Below, in pieces: positions 28,515 through 39,578 of a DNA stretch of 64,000 nucleotides; the stretch's first letter is position 1, and each line of letters begins with the position of its first letter. The position numbers were made by a program, and so were the translations under genes. The stretch spans positions 2,735,278 to 2,799,277 of the forward strand of contig NZ_JEMG01000001.1 in NCBI RefSeq assembly GCF_000600295.1, in the 5' to 3' direction. The DNA is from Hylemonella gracilis str. Niagara R. Its GTDB lineage: Bacteria > Pseudomonadota > Gammaproteobacteria > Burkholderiales > Burkholderiaceae_C. Below the pieces are notes generated by a model that did no database searches, was not told where the DNA came from, and worked only from the letters and a program-made list of their open reading frames with translations.

Positions 28515-28891
28515 TGGTGGAGCTGGGGGGATTTGAACCCCCGTCCGCAAGCCTTCTTCGTACAGTTCTACATGTGTAGCCATCTGATTTAAGTCTCGCT
28601 TCCTGCACCGCGCAGTGGCACGCTATGCAAGACGCCAGCAACCTATTTTCTCGACCTGCCCTAAGTTACCCAAGGCAGGCCCAGCCGAATGAAGTTACCC
28701 CACAGCCTGGACAGCTTGCGCCACCCTTGCCCAGCCTATCGGCTTGCTGTTGTGAGGCTCACGTGCAATTAAGCAGCGAGTGCGAAACGTTCGTCGTTTG
28801 CAGTTAGTTTGTTTGAATCTGTTTTACGAGCACATTCAGCTCGACATGCCCTGCCACGCGTCCGAACCCACGTCGAAACCAGTGCAGCCCC
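28515..28891 (-). ncRNA. ssrA: Transfer-messenger RNA (tmRNA)
   Basis: Rescues stalled ribosomes by trans-translation with SmpB. The 5' end GGGGCTGCACTGGTTTCGAC (from 28891) and the 3' end with a T-arm-like GGTTCAAATCC and terminal CCACCA (to 28515) form the tRNA-like domain; CCA is encoded. The tag reading frame (28801-28769) encodes ANDERFALAA followed by TAA, a typical betaproteobacterial tag. Total length is about 377 nt. Its terminator lies directly downstream. Confidence 0.96.
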
Positions 28892-28924
28892 TGAGGCTCG
28901 CATTTTAGGCCGGTTCGGGCGATT

Positions 28925-29611
28925 TCAAGCGAGCAGGGCCAGAAGTTCTTGCGGATGTTCGATGGCGGCGTCTGCGCCCCAGGCAGCAGCGTCCGTTTTC
29001 GACCCGAGGTAGCCGTAAGTGGCCGCCACTGTGCGCATGCCGGCGGCCTTGCCGGCGACGATGTCGCGTTCGTCGTCCCCGACGTAGACACAGCACTCCG
29101 GCGCCAGGCCCAGGCGGCGCGCCGCTTCCAGCAAGGGCGCGGGGTGCGGCTTGGAGTGCGGCGTGGTGTCGCCGCTGACGATGGCTTGCGCGCCGATGAA
29201 CAGCGGCATGCCGGCCGTCAGGGGCAGCGTGAAGCGCTCGATCTTGTTGGTGACCACGCCCCAGGCCAAACTCAGCCCCTGCAGCGACGCCACGAGATCG
29301 GGTACGCCGTCGAAGATCACGGTGCGCTCGCGCATGCAACGCTCGTAGTTGTCGAGGAATTCCGCGCGCAAAGCAGGAAATTCAGGGTGCTCGGGCGTGT
29401 AACCACGGTCCGCGAAGGCTACGCCGATCATGCCGCGCGCGCCTGCGCCGGCCATGGGCCGGTATAGCGCCAGCGGCAGCTCGGGCAGGCCCCGTGCCGC
29501 GCGCATCAGGTTCGCGGCATGGCCCAGGTCGGGTGCACTGTCGATCAAGGTGCCGTCCAGGTCGAACAGCACCGCCTGGACAGCCCCACCGCCCGCGCCA
29601 AAACCCCTCAT
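28925..29611 (-). CDS. gph: Phosphoglycolate phosphatase (HAD superfamily)
   Basis: Dephosphorylates 2-phosphoglycolate, a product of DNA-damage repair and oxygenase side reactions. The 228-aa protein has HAD motif I ([16 protein letters not shown]), motif II in WGVVTNK, the Lys in [16 protein letters not shown], and motif IV ([17 protein letters not shown]). It overlaps the ubiG stop by 4 nt, as is common in proteobacteria. HAD specificity is difficult to assign from sequence, but the neighbour ubiG supports Gph. Confidence 0.9.
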   Translation of the reverse strand: MRGFGAGGGAVQAVLFDLDGTLIDSAPDLGHAANLMRAARGLPELPLALYRPMAGAGARGMIGVAFADRGYTPEHPEFPALRAEFLDNYERCMRERTVIFDGVPDLVASLQGLSLAWGVVTNKIERFTLPLTAGMPLFIGAQAIVSGDTTPHSKPHPAPLLEAARRLGLAPECCVYVGDDERDIVAGKAAGMRTVAATYGYLGSKTDAAAWGADAAIEHPQELLALLA

Positions 29612-30354
29612 GCCGACATCACCTTGCGGGTGGCGAGCAGATAGTTGACGCTGGTGTCGTCGTTGAGCGCGTAACGCCGCGTCAGCGGGTTGTAGCCCAT
29701 GCCGCGCGAGGCCCGCAGTTCCAAGCCGGCTTGGCGCACGTCCCGCGCCAGCTCGCTGGGACGGATGAACTTGGCGTATTCATGGGTGCCGCGCGGCAGC
29801 AGATTGAGCACGTACTCGGCGCCGACGATGGCAAACAGAAAAGACTTGGGATTGCGATTGATGGTGGAGAAAAACACCCAGCCTCCCGGCTTGACCAGGG
29901 TGGCGCAGGCGCGCACGACCGAGGCAGGGTCGGGCACATGCTCCAGCATCTCCATGCAGGTGACCACGTCGAAGCTGGCGGGCGCCTCCGCAGCCAGAGC
30001 CTCGGCGCTGATCTCGCGGTAATTCAGGCTGCCGCTGCCCTGGACCGGATGCTCCAGCGCATGCAACTGCGCGACTTTGAGCGCCTTGGTCGAGAGGTCG
30101 ATGCCCGTGACCTGCGCGCCGGCCCGCGCCATGCTATCGGAAAGGATGCCGCCACCGCACCCCACGTCCAGCACGACCTTGCCGCTGAGGGCTCGGGCCG
30201 AACCCTCGCCTACCAGACCGGACAACCAATTCAGGCGCAAGGGATTGATTTCATGCAGGGGGCGGAACTCGCTTAGCGGGTCCCACCAGCGGTGGGCCAG
30301 ATCGGAAAACTTCGCCAGCTCGGCGGGATCGGCATTGACTTGTGTCGTGCTCAT
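29608..30354 (-). CDS. ubiG: Bifunctional ubiquinone biosynthesis O-methyltransferase
   Basis: Carries out both O-methylations of ubiquinone biosynthesis. The 248-aa product has the UbiG N-terminus ([18 protein letters not shown]), the SAM-binding motif [15 protein letters not shown], the acidic loop GIDLSTKAL and the segment [15 protein letters not shown]. It overlaps gph by 4 nt, so the two are co-translated. Length is typical. Confidence 0.95.
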   Translation of the reverse strand: MSTTQVNADPAELAKFSDLAHRWWDPLSEFRPLHEINPLRLNWLSGLVGEGSARALSGKVVLDVGCGGGILSDSMARAGAQVTGIDLSTKALKVAQLHALEHPVQGSGSLNYREISAEALAAEAPASFDVVTCMEMLEHVPDPASVVRACATLVKPGGWVFFSTINRNPKSFLFAIVGAEYVLNLLPRGTHEYAKFIRPSELARDVRQAGLELRASRGMGYNPLTRRYALNDDTSVNYLLATRKVMSA

Positions 30355-30403
30355 GGGCCGAGATTATCGTGCCAGGTGGACACCCCTGCCCCCACCCAGG
30401 CAT

Positions 30404-30429
30404 AAAAAAGGGCTGTCCTGGACAGCCCT
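30404..30429 (-). terminator. Rho-independent terminator downstream of ompA-type lipoprotein gene
   Basis: On the minus strand AGGGCTGTCC and GGACAGCCCT form a perfect stem (single-base loop, or a slightly shorter stem with a larger loop) followed by TTTTTT. It lies 38 nt beyond the stop codon of the OmpA-family gene. Confidence 0.9.
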
Positions 30430-30466
30430 GTCAGCGTCATCGAGGCCTGCAAGGAGCAGGCCGAAT

Positions 30467-31060
30467 TCACTGGATGATGACCAGTTCGATGTCCGCGCGG
30501 CGGTTCATGGCTCGTCCCTCGGCCGTGTCGTTCGGGCGCGCGGGCGCGCTCAAACCCTTGCCCTCGGTGAAGATGCTGGCCGGATTGATGCCCTTGGACG
30601 TCAGGTGCGCCTTGACCGCTTCGGCACGGCGCACGGAGAGCTTCTGGTTGTACTCAGGCGTGCCGATGGAATCCGTGTGGCCCACCACGATGGTCGCCTC
30701 CACGGTCTTGCCCTGGGCCTTGGCGGCCAGTGCATCCAGCGTGGCGATGCTGGCGGGCTTGAGTTCCGACTTGTCGAAGTCAAAGAACACGGTCACCGTC
30801 TGCACTTGCTTGGCACCCACGGGGGACGTCAGCAGGACCTCTGGCTGGGGCGCGGGTGCGGGCGGCTCGACAGCAGCCGGCGCGGGCGCAACCGGTGCGG
30901 CGGGCGCGGGCGCAGGTGTCGGCTCTGGTTCAGGCTGGGGCGCCGGCATCTGGACCGAAGCCGCGCAACCCGCGAGCACGGCGCCCGCGGCGATCAGCGC
31001 GAACAGATGGGAGACACGGGAAAAACGACCGGGCACGCGGGCCTCATTGATTGAGTTCAT
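30467..31060 (-). CDS. OmpA-family peptidoglycan-associated lipoprotein
   Basis: Outer-membrane lipoprotein of 197 aa with an OmpA-like peptidoglycan-binding domain. The signal ends LIAAGAVLAGC (lipobox). A Pro/Ala/Glu-rich linker of about 50 residues follows, then the OmpA_C domain: VTVFFDFDKSELKP, IVVGHTDSIGTPEYNQKLSVRRAEAV and GRAMNRRADIELVI. The frame extends upstream to 31216, but the lipoprotein signal fixes ATG 31060. It is divergent from gyrA. It resembles Pal, but no tol genes are nearby, so I do not name it pal. Confidence 0.88.
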   Translation of the reverse strand: MNSINEARVPGRFSRVSHLFALIAAGAVLAGCAASVQMPAPQPEPEPTPAPAPAAPVAPAPAAVEPPAPAPQPEVLLTSPVGAKQVQTVTVFFDFDKSELKPASIATLDALAAKAQGKTVEATIVVGHTDSIGTPEYNQKLSVRRAEAVKAHLTSKGINPASIFTEGKGLSAPARPNDTAEGRAMNRRADIELVIIQ

Positions 31061-31371
31061 GGAATCCTCGCTTAGGGCTGCCCCGACGGATGAACAAGAT
31101 GAGCAACTGATGCCGGGGGATGGAACCGGGCGATTTTGCCAGAGCACCGACGCGACAACCCCACCGGCTCGCACCAAACTGTTGCGCGGTGTAAACCCAG
31201 CACCTGACCGAGCCAACCCGCCGGGGCAAAACGAAGACGGGCAAGGCCACGTTGCTCGGGCGCGGGGGCCCCACCGGGGCCGAACTAAAATGGCGGATTG
31301 CCTGCGCGAGGCCCGTGCTTTTCAGTACCCGCGCAGTCCCCACGCATCTCCAGAGCACCTTTGTCCAGCCC
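31061..31371. other. Divergent promoter region between ompA-type gene and gyrA
   Basis: No gene is supported in this 311-nt stretch. A GC-rich dyad (GGCCCC-ACC-GGGGCC) lies at about 31267-31281 and a possible -10 box TAAAAT at 31286-31291 precedes gyrA, but no suitable -35 was found. Confidence 0.4.
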
Positions 31372-34040
<2,669 letters not shown>

Positions 34041-34044
<4 letters not shown>

Positions 34045-35174
34045 ACGCACGCGCCCAGTCCGTCCGCCCCCACAACTTTTCCGCCGGACCGGCGGCCATC
34101 CCCGAGGAGGTACTGACCCAGGCCGCCGCCGAGATGCTGGACTGGAACGGCAGCGGCATGAGCGTGATGGAGATGAGCCACCGCGGCAAGGAGTTCGACA
34201 GCATCCACAACCAGGCGCTGGCCGATCTGCGCGAGCTGCTGGCCGTGCCCTCGAATTTCCGCATCCTCTTCATGCAAGGCGGCGGGCTGGCGGAGAATGC
34301 CATCGTGCCGCTGAACCTCGCGGGGCGCAAACCCGGCGCGGGGCACAGCGGCGGTGTCATGGACTACGTGGTCACCGGCAGTTGGAGTCAAAAATCCGCC
34401 AAGGAGGCCCGACGCTACGGCGACGCCCGCGTCGCGGGAAGCGGGGAAGCCGAAGGCTTTACCCGCATTCCCGACCCGGCCAGCTGGCAGCTCAGCGCGA
34501 ACGCGAGTTACGTCCACATCTGCTCGAACGAGACCATCCACGGCGTGGAATACCACCAGCTGCCGGACCTCCAGGCCCTGGGCTCGGATGCACCCCTGGT
34601 GATCGATTTTTCCTCGCACGCGGCCTCGCGCCCGGTGGACTGGTCGCGCGTGGGCCTGGCCTTTGGCGGCGCGCAGAAGAACCTGGGCCCCGCTGGTCTG
34701 ACCCTGGTCATCGTGCGCGAGGATCTGTTGGGCCACGCCCTGCCTGTCTGCCCGAGCGCTTTCAACTACCAAACGGTGGCAGACAACAACTCCATGTTCA
34801 ACACGCCGCCGACCTACGCCATCTACATCGCGGGCCTGGTGTTCCAGTGGCTCAAGAAGCAAGGCGGCATTGCAGCGATCGAGGCGCGCAACATCGCCAA
34901 GGCCCAGCTGCTGTACGACTACATCGACCACTCGCAGCTCTACGTCAACAAGGTCGCCAAGGACAACCGCTCACGCATGAACGTGCCCTTCTTCCTGCGC
35001 GATGAAACGCGCAACGCCGCCTTCCTGGAAGGCGCCAAGGCCGCTGGGTTGCTGCAGCTCAAGGGCCACAAGTCGGTGGGCGGCATGCGCGCATCCATCT
35101 ACAACGCGATGCCGATGGCGGGCGTGCAGGCGCTGGTCGATTACATGCGCGATTTCGAGAAAACCCAAGCCTGA
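34041..35174 (+). CDS. serC: Phosphoserine aminotransferase
   Basis: PLP enzyme that converts 3-phosphohydroxypyruvate to phosphoserine; it also serves pyridoxal phosphate synthesis. The 377-aa protein has the SerC N-terminus ([15 protein letters not shown]), the substrate loop [21 protein letters not shown], and the PLP-binding Lys in [12 protein letters not shown]. An insertion around [14 protein letters not shown] is slightly longer than in E. coli. It is translationally coupled to gyrA and 18 nt upstream of pheA. Confidence 0.96.
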
Positions 35175-35192
35175 CGGCAGCTGGACAAGGAC

Positions 35193-36299
35193 ATGGCTCG
35201 CTCCCTCGCCGAACTCCGCACCGCGATCGACGCGGTGGACCAGGAACTGCTGGCCCTGCTGAACCGCCGCGCCGAGCTCGCGCATGAGGTCGGCGAAGTC
35301 AAGAAGATCGACGGTTCGCCGGTCTTCCGTCCCGAGCGCGAAGCCCAGGTGATCGCTGGCCTGCAACAAGCCAATCCCGGCCCGCTCAAACCCGAAGGCA
35401 TCGCCCATGTCTGGCGCGAGATCATGTCGGCCTGCCGCGCGCTGGAAGCGCGCCTGCGCGTGGCCTACCTGGGCCCGGCCGGCACCTTCAGCGAGCAGGC
35501 CGCGCTGCAGTTCTTCGGCGCGAGCATCGAACGCGTGCCTTGCGCCAGCATCGACGAGGTGTTCCAGGCCACCGCTGCGGGACGCGCCGACTACGGCGTC
35601 GCGCCCATGGAGAACTCCACCGAAGGCGTGGTGTCGCGCTCGCTGGACCTGCTGCTGACGTCGCCCCTGCATGTGGTCGGCGAGACCAGCCTGCTGGTGC
35701 GCCACAACCTGCTGCGCAGCACGCCCTCGCTGGAGGGCATCACCGCCGTCTACGCCCATCCCCAGGCCCTGGCCCAATGCCAGCAGTGGCTCAACACCCA
35801 TCTGCCGAATGCCGAGCGCCACGCGGCCAGCAGCAATGCCGAAGGCGCGCGCTTGGCGACGACGAATCCGGCCTGGGCCGGCATTGCCAGCGAGCGCGCG
35901 GCCAGTGAGTTCGGCCTGCACGTCGTCGCGCCCGCGATCCAGGACGAAGCGGGCAACCGCACCCGTTTCGCCGTCCTCTGCCTGCCCTCCACCTTGGCCA
36001 TGCCCGCGCCCAGCGCCCCCCAAGGAGGACGTGACTGCGTGAGCCTGGTGCTGTCGGTGCCCAACCGCCCGGGAGCCGTGCATGATCTTCTGACGCCGCT
36101 GAAGAAACATGGTGTGTCGATGACGCGCTTTGAGTCGCGCCCGGCGCGCTCCGGCAGCCCTGTGTCGGCCTGGGAGTATCACTTCTACATCGACCTGCAA
36201 GGCCATCCGTCCGAGCCCCATGTGGCCGCGGCCCTGAGGGAGCTGCAGAGTCTCTGCGCCTTCTACAAGGTGCTCGGCGCTTACCCGGTTTCGGAGTGA
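35193..36299 (+). CDS. pheA: Bifunctional chorismate mutase/prephenate dehydratase (P-protein)
   Basis: Converts chorismate to prephenate and then to phenylpyruvate for phenylalanine synthesis. The 368-aa protein has an AroQ-type mutase domain (residues 1-90, LAELRTAIDAVDQELLALLNRR), a prephenate dehydratase domain (YLGPAGTFSEQAALQFFG to GNRTRFAVLCL, with the Thr-Arg-Phe signature) and an ACT regulatory domain (PNRPGAVHDLLTPL, FESRPARSG). The linker before the ACT domain (LAMPAPSAPQGGRDC) is encoded by an unusually C-rich stretch. Its stop overlaps a GTG of tyrA. Confidence 0.96.
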   Translation: MARSLAELRTAIDAVDQELLALLNRRAELAHEVGEVKKIDGSPVFRPEREAQVIAGLQQANPGPLKPEGIAHVWREIMSACRALEARLRVAYLGPAGTFSEQAALQFFGASIERVPCASIDEVFQATAAGRADYGVAPMENSTEGVVSRSLDLLLTSPLHVVGETSLLVRHNLLRSTPSLEGITAVYAHPQALAQCQQWLNTHLPNAERHAASSNAEGARLATTNPAWAGIASERAASEFGLHVVAPAIQDEAGNRTRFAVLCLPSTLAMPAPSAPQGGRDCVSLVLSVPNRPGAVHDLLTPLKKHGVSMTRFESRPARSGSPVSAWEYHFYIDLQGHPSEPHVAAALRELQSLCAFYKVLGAYPVSE

Positions 36300-36307
36300 G
36301 GGACGGC

Positions 36308-37270
36308 ATGGACCCTCACGCCTGGCCGGACCACAGCCGCACCATGCCGCAACCCGCGCCCTATTTCGACCAGCTCGGTCTGATCGGCTGCGGCCTGATT
36401 GGTGGTTGTTTCGCGCTGGCGCTCAAGCAGGCGGGCCTGGTGCGCCATGTGGTGGGTTACGACGCCAACCCGGCATCGCTGCAGGAAGCGCTGGCGCGCG
36501 GGGTCATCGACCGCGCCGCACCCACGGCCGCCCACACGGTGGGAACCTGGCGTGACGACACCACCGGCCAGGACGTGGCCGGGGCCGACCTGGTGTTCCT
36601 GGCCGTGCCCGTGTCCGCCACGGAAGAAGTGCTGCGCAGCGTCGCGCCCTACATCCAGCCCCGCGCCCTGCTGATGGACGCGGGCTCCACCAAGAGTGAT
36701 GTGATCGCGGCGGCACGGCCTGCCTTGGGCGAGCGCATCGGCAACTTCGTGCCGGCCCATCCCATCGCGGGCAAGGAAAAGGCTGGCGTTGCGCATTCGG
36801 ACGCCACGCTGTTCCAGGGACGGCAAGTCATCCTGACCCCCATACAGGAAACCCAGACCGGCCAGTTGGCCCAGGCAGCCCGACTGTGGCGGGCCCTGGG
36901 GTGCGAGGTGCGGCACATGAGCGCGGACGCCCATGACGCGGCCTTCGCCGCCGTCAGCCACCTGCCACATCTGCTGGCTTTTGCCCTGATGGACAGTGTG
37001 TCCGGGCAGACCCTGGGCCCCGAATGGCTGGAACTGGCGGGCAGCGGCTTTCGCGACAGCACGCGCATCGCGGCCAGCGACCCCAAGGTCTGGCGCGACA
37101 TCCTGCTGGCCAATCGCACGCAGGTCCTGGCCCAATCACGGCAGTTGCAACAGGCCCTGCGCGCCTTCGACACGTTGATCGAGCAACAACAGGCCGCCGC
37201 CCTGGAAGCGCGCATTGCCCGCGCCAGCGCCGAGCGCGCGCGCATGGACAGCCCGCAGAATTCCCACTGA
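36308..37270 (+). CDS. tyrA: Prephenate dehydrogenase
   Basis: NAD(P)-dependent oxidative decarboxylation of prephenate to 4-hydroxyphenylpyruvate, in tyrosine synthesis. The 320-aa product has the dinucleotide-binding motif [44 protein letters not shown] and the catalytic-region segment [17 protein letters not shown] 36308 is preferred because AGGGA lies 5 nt upstream; a GTG at 36296 overlapping the pheA stop and an ATG at 36344 are alternatives. It is followed by aroA-cmk 1 nt later. Confidence 0.93.
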   Translation: MDPHAWPDHSRTMPQPAPYFDQLGLIGCGLIGGCFALALKQAGLVRHVVGYDANPASLQEALARGVIDRAAPTAAHTVGTWRDDTTGQDVAGADLVFLAVPVSATEEVLRSVAPYIQPRALLMDAGSTKSDVIAAARPALGERIGNFVPAHPIAGKEKAGVAHSDATLFQGRQVILTPIQETQTGQLAQAARLWRALGCEVRHMSADAHDAAFAAVSHLPHLLAFALMDSVSGQTLGPEWLELAGSGFRDSTRIAASDPKVWRDILLANRTQVLAQSRQLQQALRAFDTLIEQQQAAALEARIARASAERARMDSPQNSH

Positions 37271-37271
37271 G

Positions 37272-39362
37272 ATGTACACCACCCCCTTCCTCGACCTTCC
37301 CCCCCTGAGCCAAGCCCAGGGCACGGTGCGCCTGCCCGGCTCCAAAAGCATCTCCAACCGGGTGCTGCTGCTGTCGGCCCTGTGCGAGGGACGGACCACG
37401 CTGCACGATGTGCTGGACTCCGACGACACGCGCGTGATGCTGACCGCCCTGCGACAGCTTGGCTGCGGAGTGACGCAAAACGGCAGCACCGTGATCGTCG
37501 ATGGCATCGCGGGCCAGTTGCCCCAGGAACCGCTGAAGTTCTTCATGGGCAACGCGGGCACGGCCATGCGGCCCCTGACCGCGGTGCTGGCCATCGCGGG
37601 TGGTGAGTTCGAACTCTCGGGCGTGGCCCGCATGCACGAGCGCCCCATCGGCGACCTGGTGGACGCGCTGCGCCCGCTGGGCTGCGCGATCGACTACCTG
37701 GGCAAGGAGGGTTACCCCCCGCTGCGCGTGGGCCGGCCAACATTGAAGCTCGCTGCCCCGATCCAAGTACGCGGCGACGTATCGAGCCAGTTCCTCACCG
37801 CCCTGCTGATGGCCCTGCCTCTCGTGACCATGAATCGGGCCCCCACGCTCGGCACTGACGTGTCCTCGCTGCCCCCCGAGGGGGCTGTCCCGTCTTGGGG
37901 CGGCCCGGCGACGGGACGCGACGTGTCGATTGAGGTGACGGGCGAACTGATATCCAAGCCCTACATCGAGATCACGCTCAAGCTGCTGGCCCGCTACGGC
38001 ATCGAGGTCGAACGCGATGGTTGGCAACGTTTCACCATCCCGGCCGGCAGCCGCTACCAGTCCCCTGGAACGCTGCACGTGGAAGCCGACGCCTCCTCGG
38101 CCAGCTATTTCATCGCCCTGGGCGCCCTGGCGGCCGACACGGCCACGCCCATGCGCATCGAGGGCGTGGGCGAGAACTCGATCCAGGGTGACATCCGTTT
38201 CGTCGAGGCCGCGCGCCGCATGGGTGCGCAGATCTGGAGCGGCCCCAACTGGCTCGAAGTGTCGCGGGGCCACGGTCCCCTGAAGGCCATCGACCTGGAC
38301 TGCAACCACATCCCCGACGCCGCCATGACGCTGGCGGTGATGGCCCTGTTCACCGACCCGGCCGATGGCCCGACCACCCTGCGCAACATCGCCAGCTGGC
38401 GCGTCAAGGAAACCGATCGCATCGCCGCCATGGCGACCGAACTGCGCAAGCTGGGGGCCATGGTGGAGGAAGGCCCGGACTACATCCGCGTCACACCGCC
38501 GCGCGCGCAGGGTTGGAAGGCGGCCACGATCCACACCTACGACGACCATCGCGTGGCCATGTGCTTCTCGCTGGCGGCCTTCAACCCTTCCCACCTGCCG
38601 GTACGCATCCTCGACCCGAAATGCGTGGCCAAGACCTTCCCGGACTATTTCGAGGCCCTGTTCTCGGTGACCTCGCCGGTGGCCGGGAACGTGCCCGTGC
38701 TCTGCGTGGACGGCCCCACGGCCTCGGGCAAGGGCACGCTGGCCGCGCAACTGGCGGAGCGCCTGGGCTACCACCTGCTCGACTCCGGGGCGCTTTACCG
38801 TGTGACCGCCCTGGCCGCCTTGCAGGCCGGACTGAGCCTGGAGCCGGCCAACGAAGCGGCGATCGCCCAACTGGCGCGGCACCTGCCCGTGCGCTTCGAG
38901 GGCGACCGCGTACTCCTGGACGGCCAGGACGTGAGTGACGCCATCCGCAGCGAGGAAGGTGGCATGAACGCCTCCAAGGTCTCCGCCCTGCCCGCCGTGC
39001 GCACCGCCCTGATTGCCTTGCAGCACAGCTTTGCCCGCCTGCCCGGCCTGGTGGCCGACGGACGCGACATGGGCACCGTCATCTTCCCGGCCGCGCCGCT
39101 CAAGGTCTTCCTCACGGCCAGCGCAGCGCAGCGCGCCGAGCGCCGGTATAAGCAATTGATTTCCAAGGGAATTCCGGCTAGAATCGACGTCCTTCGCGCT
39201 GACCTTGAGGCGCGTGACGCACGGGACATGAACCGCAGCGTCGCGCCTTTGAAGCCCGCCGAAGATGCCTTGCTGCTGGACAACTCCAGCCTTTCCATCG
39301 AAGCCTCGGTGGATCAGGTGTTGGCCTGGTGGCAAGGCAAACAGCCGTTCAAGGCTGACTGA
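37272..39362 (+). CDS. aroA-cmk: Fused 3-phosphoshikimate 1-carboxyvinyltransferase/cytidylate kinase
   Basis: One 696-aa polypeptide with two enzymes. Residues 1-470 are EPSP synthase ([45 protein letters not shown]), making 5-enolpyruvylshikimate-3-phosphate. From about 475 it is CMP kinase ([57 protein letters not shown]). E. coli keeps these as two genes. Within the EPSPS domain, about 28 extra residues ([20 protein letters not shown] and following) interrupt the segment between [12 protein letters not shown] and [15 protein letters not shown]; the DNA there is highly structured. The start ATG 37272 follows the tyrA stop directly. The sigma-70-like promoter for rpsA is inside the kinase part. 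Confidence 0.95.
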   Translation: MYTTPFLDLPPLSQAQGTVRLPGSKSISNRVLLLSALCEGRTTLHDVLDSDDTRVMLTALRQLGCGVTQNGSTVIVDGIAGQLPQEPLKFFMGNAGTAMRPLTAVLAIAGGEFELSGVARMHERPIGDLVDALRPLGCAIDYLGKEGYPPLRVGRPTLKLAAPIQVRGDVSSQFLTALLMALPLVTMNRAPTLGTDVSSLPPEGAVPSWGGPATGRDVSIEVTGELISKPYIEITLKLLARYGIEVERDGWQRFTIPAGSRYQSPGTLHVEADASSASYFIALGALAADTATPMRIEGVGENSIQGDIRFVEAARRMGAQIWSGPNWLEVSRGHGPLKAIDLDCNHIPDAAMTLAVMALFTDPADGPTTLRNIASWRVKETDRIAAMATELRKLGAMVEEGPDYIRVTPPRAQGWKAATIHTYDDHRVAMCFSLAAFNPSHLPVRILDPKCVAKTFPDYFEALFSVTSPVAGNVPVLCVDGPTASGKGTLAAQLAERLGYHLLDSGALYRVTALAALQAGLSLEPANEAAIAQLARHLPVRFEGDRVLLDGQDVSDAIRSEEGGMNASKVSALPAVRTALIALQHSFARLPGLVADGRDMGTVIFPAAPLKVFLTASAAQRAERRYKQLISKGIPARIDVLRADLEARDARDMNRSVAPLKPAEDALLLDNSSLSIEASVDQVLAWWQGKQPFKAD
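37831..37917. repeat. Structured GC-rich element inserted in frame in aroA
   Basis: The DNA coding for the extra EPSPS residues contains two consecutive dyads: GCCCCC-CGA-GGGGGC at 37871-37885 and GTCCCGTC-N15-GACGGGAC at 37887-37917. Such stem-loop composition is unlike the flanking codons and resembles palindromic intergenic repeats. The insertion keeps the reading frame. Confidence 0.6.
39156..39184 (+). promoter_or_regulatory. Sigma-70-type promoter for rpsA inside the cmk region
   Basis: TTGATT at 39156-39161 and TAGAAT at 39179-39184 are separated by 17 bp, a near-consensus sigma-70 promoter in an AT-rich patch of otherwise GC-rich coding sequence. It lies about 395 bp before rpsA. In E. 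coli rpsA promoters also lie within cmk. Confidence 0.7.
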
Positions 39363-39499
39363 CACGCATACAAGTGTCGAACACCTTGAACGATTGACCG
39401 GTCCCGTCGGTCCTTCTCGCGCAGCAGCGCACCGATCGATGGGTTCATTCACTCTTGCCGCGGGATATCCGCACACAACCACCGTCGAAAGCTAGCCCC

Positions 39500-39519
39500 C
39501 ATCGGCACTGGTGCCGATG
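39500..39519 (+). promoter_or_regulatory. Hairpin in the rpsA leader
   Basis: CATCGGCA-CTGG-TGCCGATG is an 8-bp perfect stem with a 4-nt loop, 60 nt before the rpsA start. S1 controls its own translation through structured leaders in enterobacteria, so this hairpin may belong to an autoregulatory leader; that is inference. Confidence 0.5.
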
Positions 39520-39578
39520 TAACGCCACGGGTCATGACGCAAGCATGCCGTGGACGCCCAGACGGACAAGGAACTTCA

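Noticed and set aside
27301-28891. Prophage or genomic island at ssrA
   Set aside because: Only one phage-type gene is present, with no integrase, structural gene or visible duplication of the ssrA end; kept as a remnant hypothesis only.
31252-31291. gyrA promoter from TTGCTC and TAAAAT
   Set aside because: The two hexamers are 28 bp apart, too far for a sigma-70 promoter.
36954-39482. Minus-strand open frame of 842 codons opposite aroA-cmk
   Set aside because: Antisense shadow; no ribosome-binding site or domain, and both domains of the sense protein are clear.
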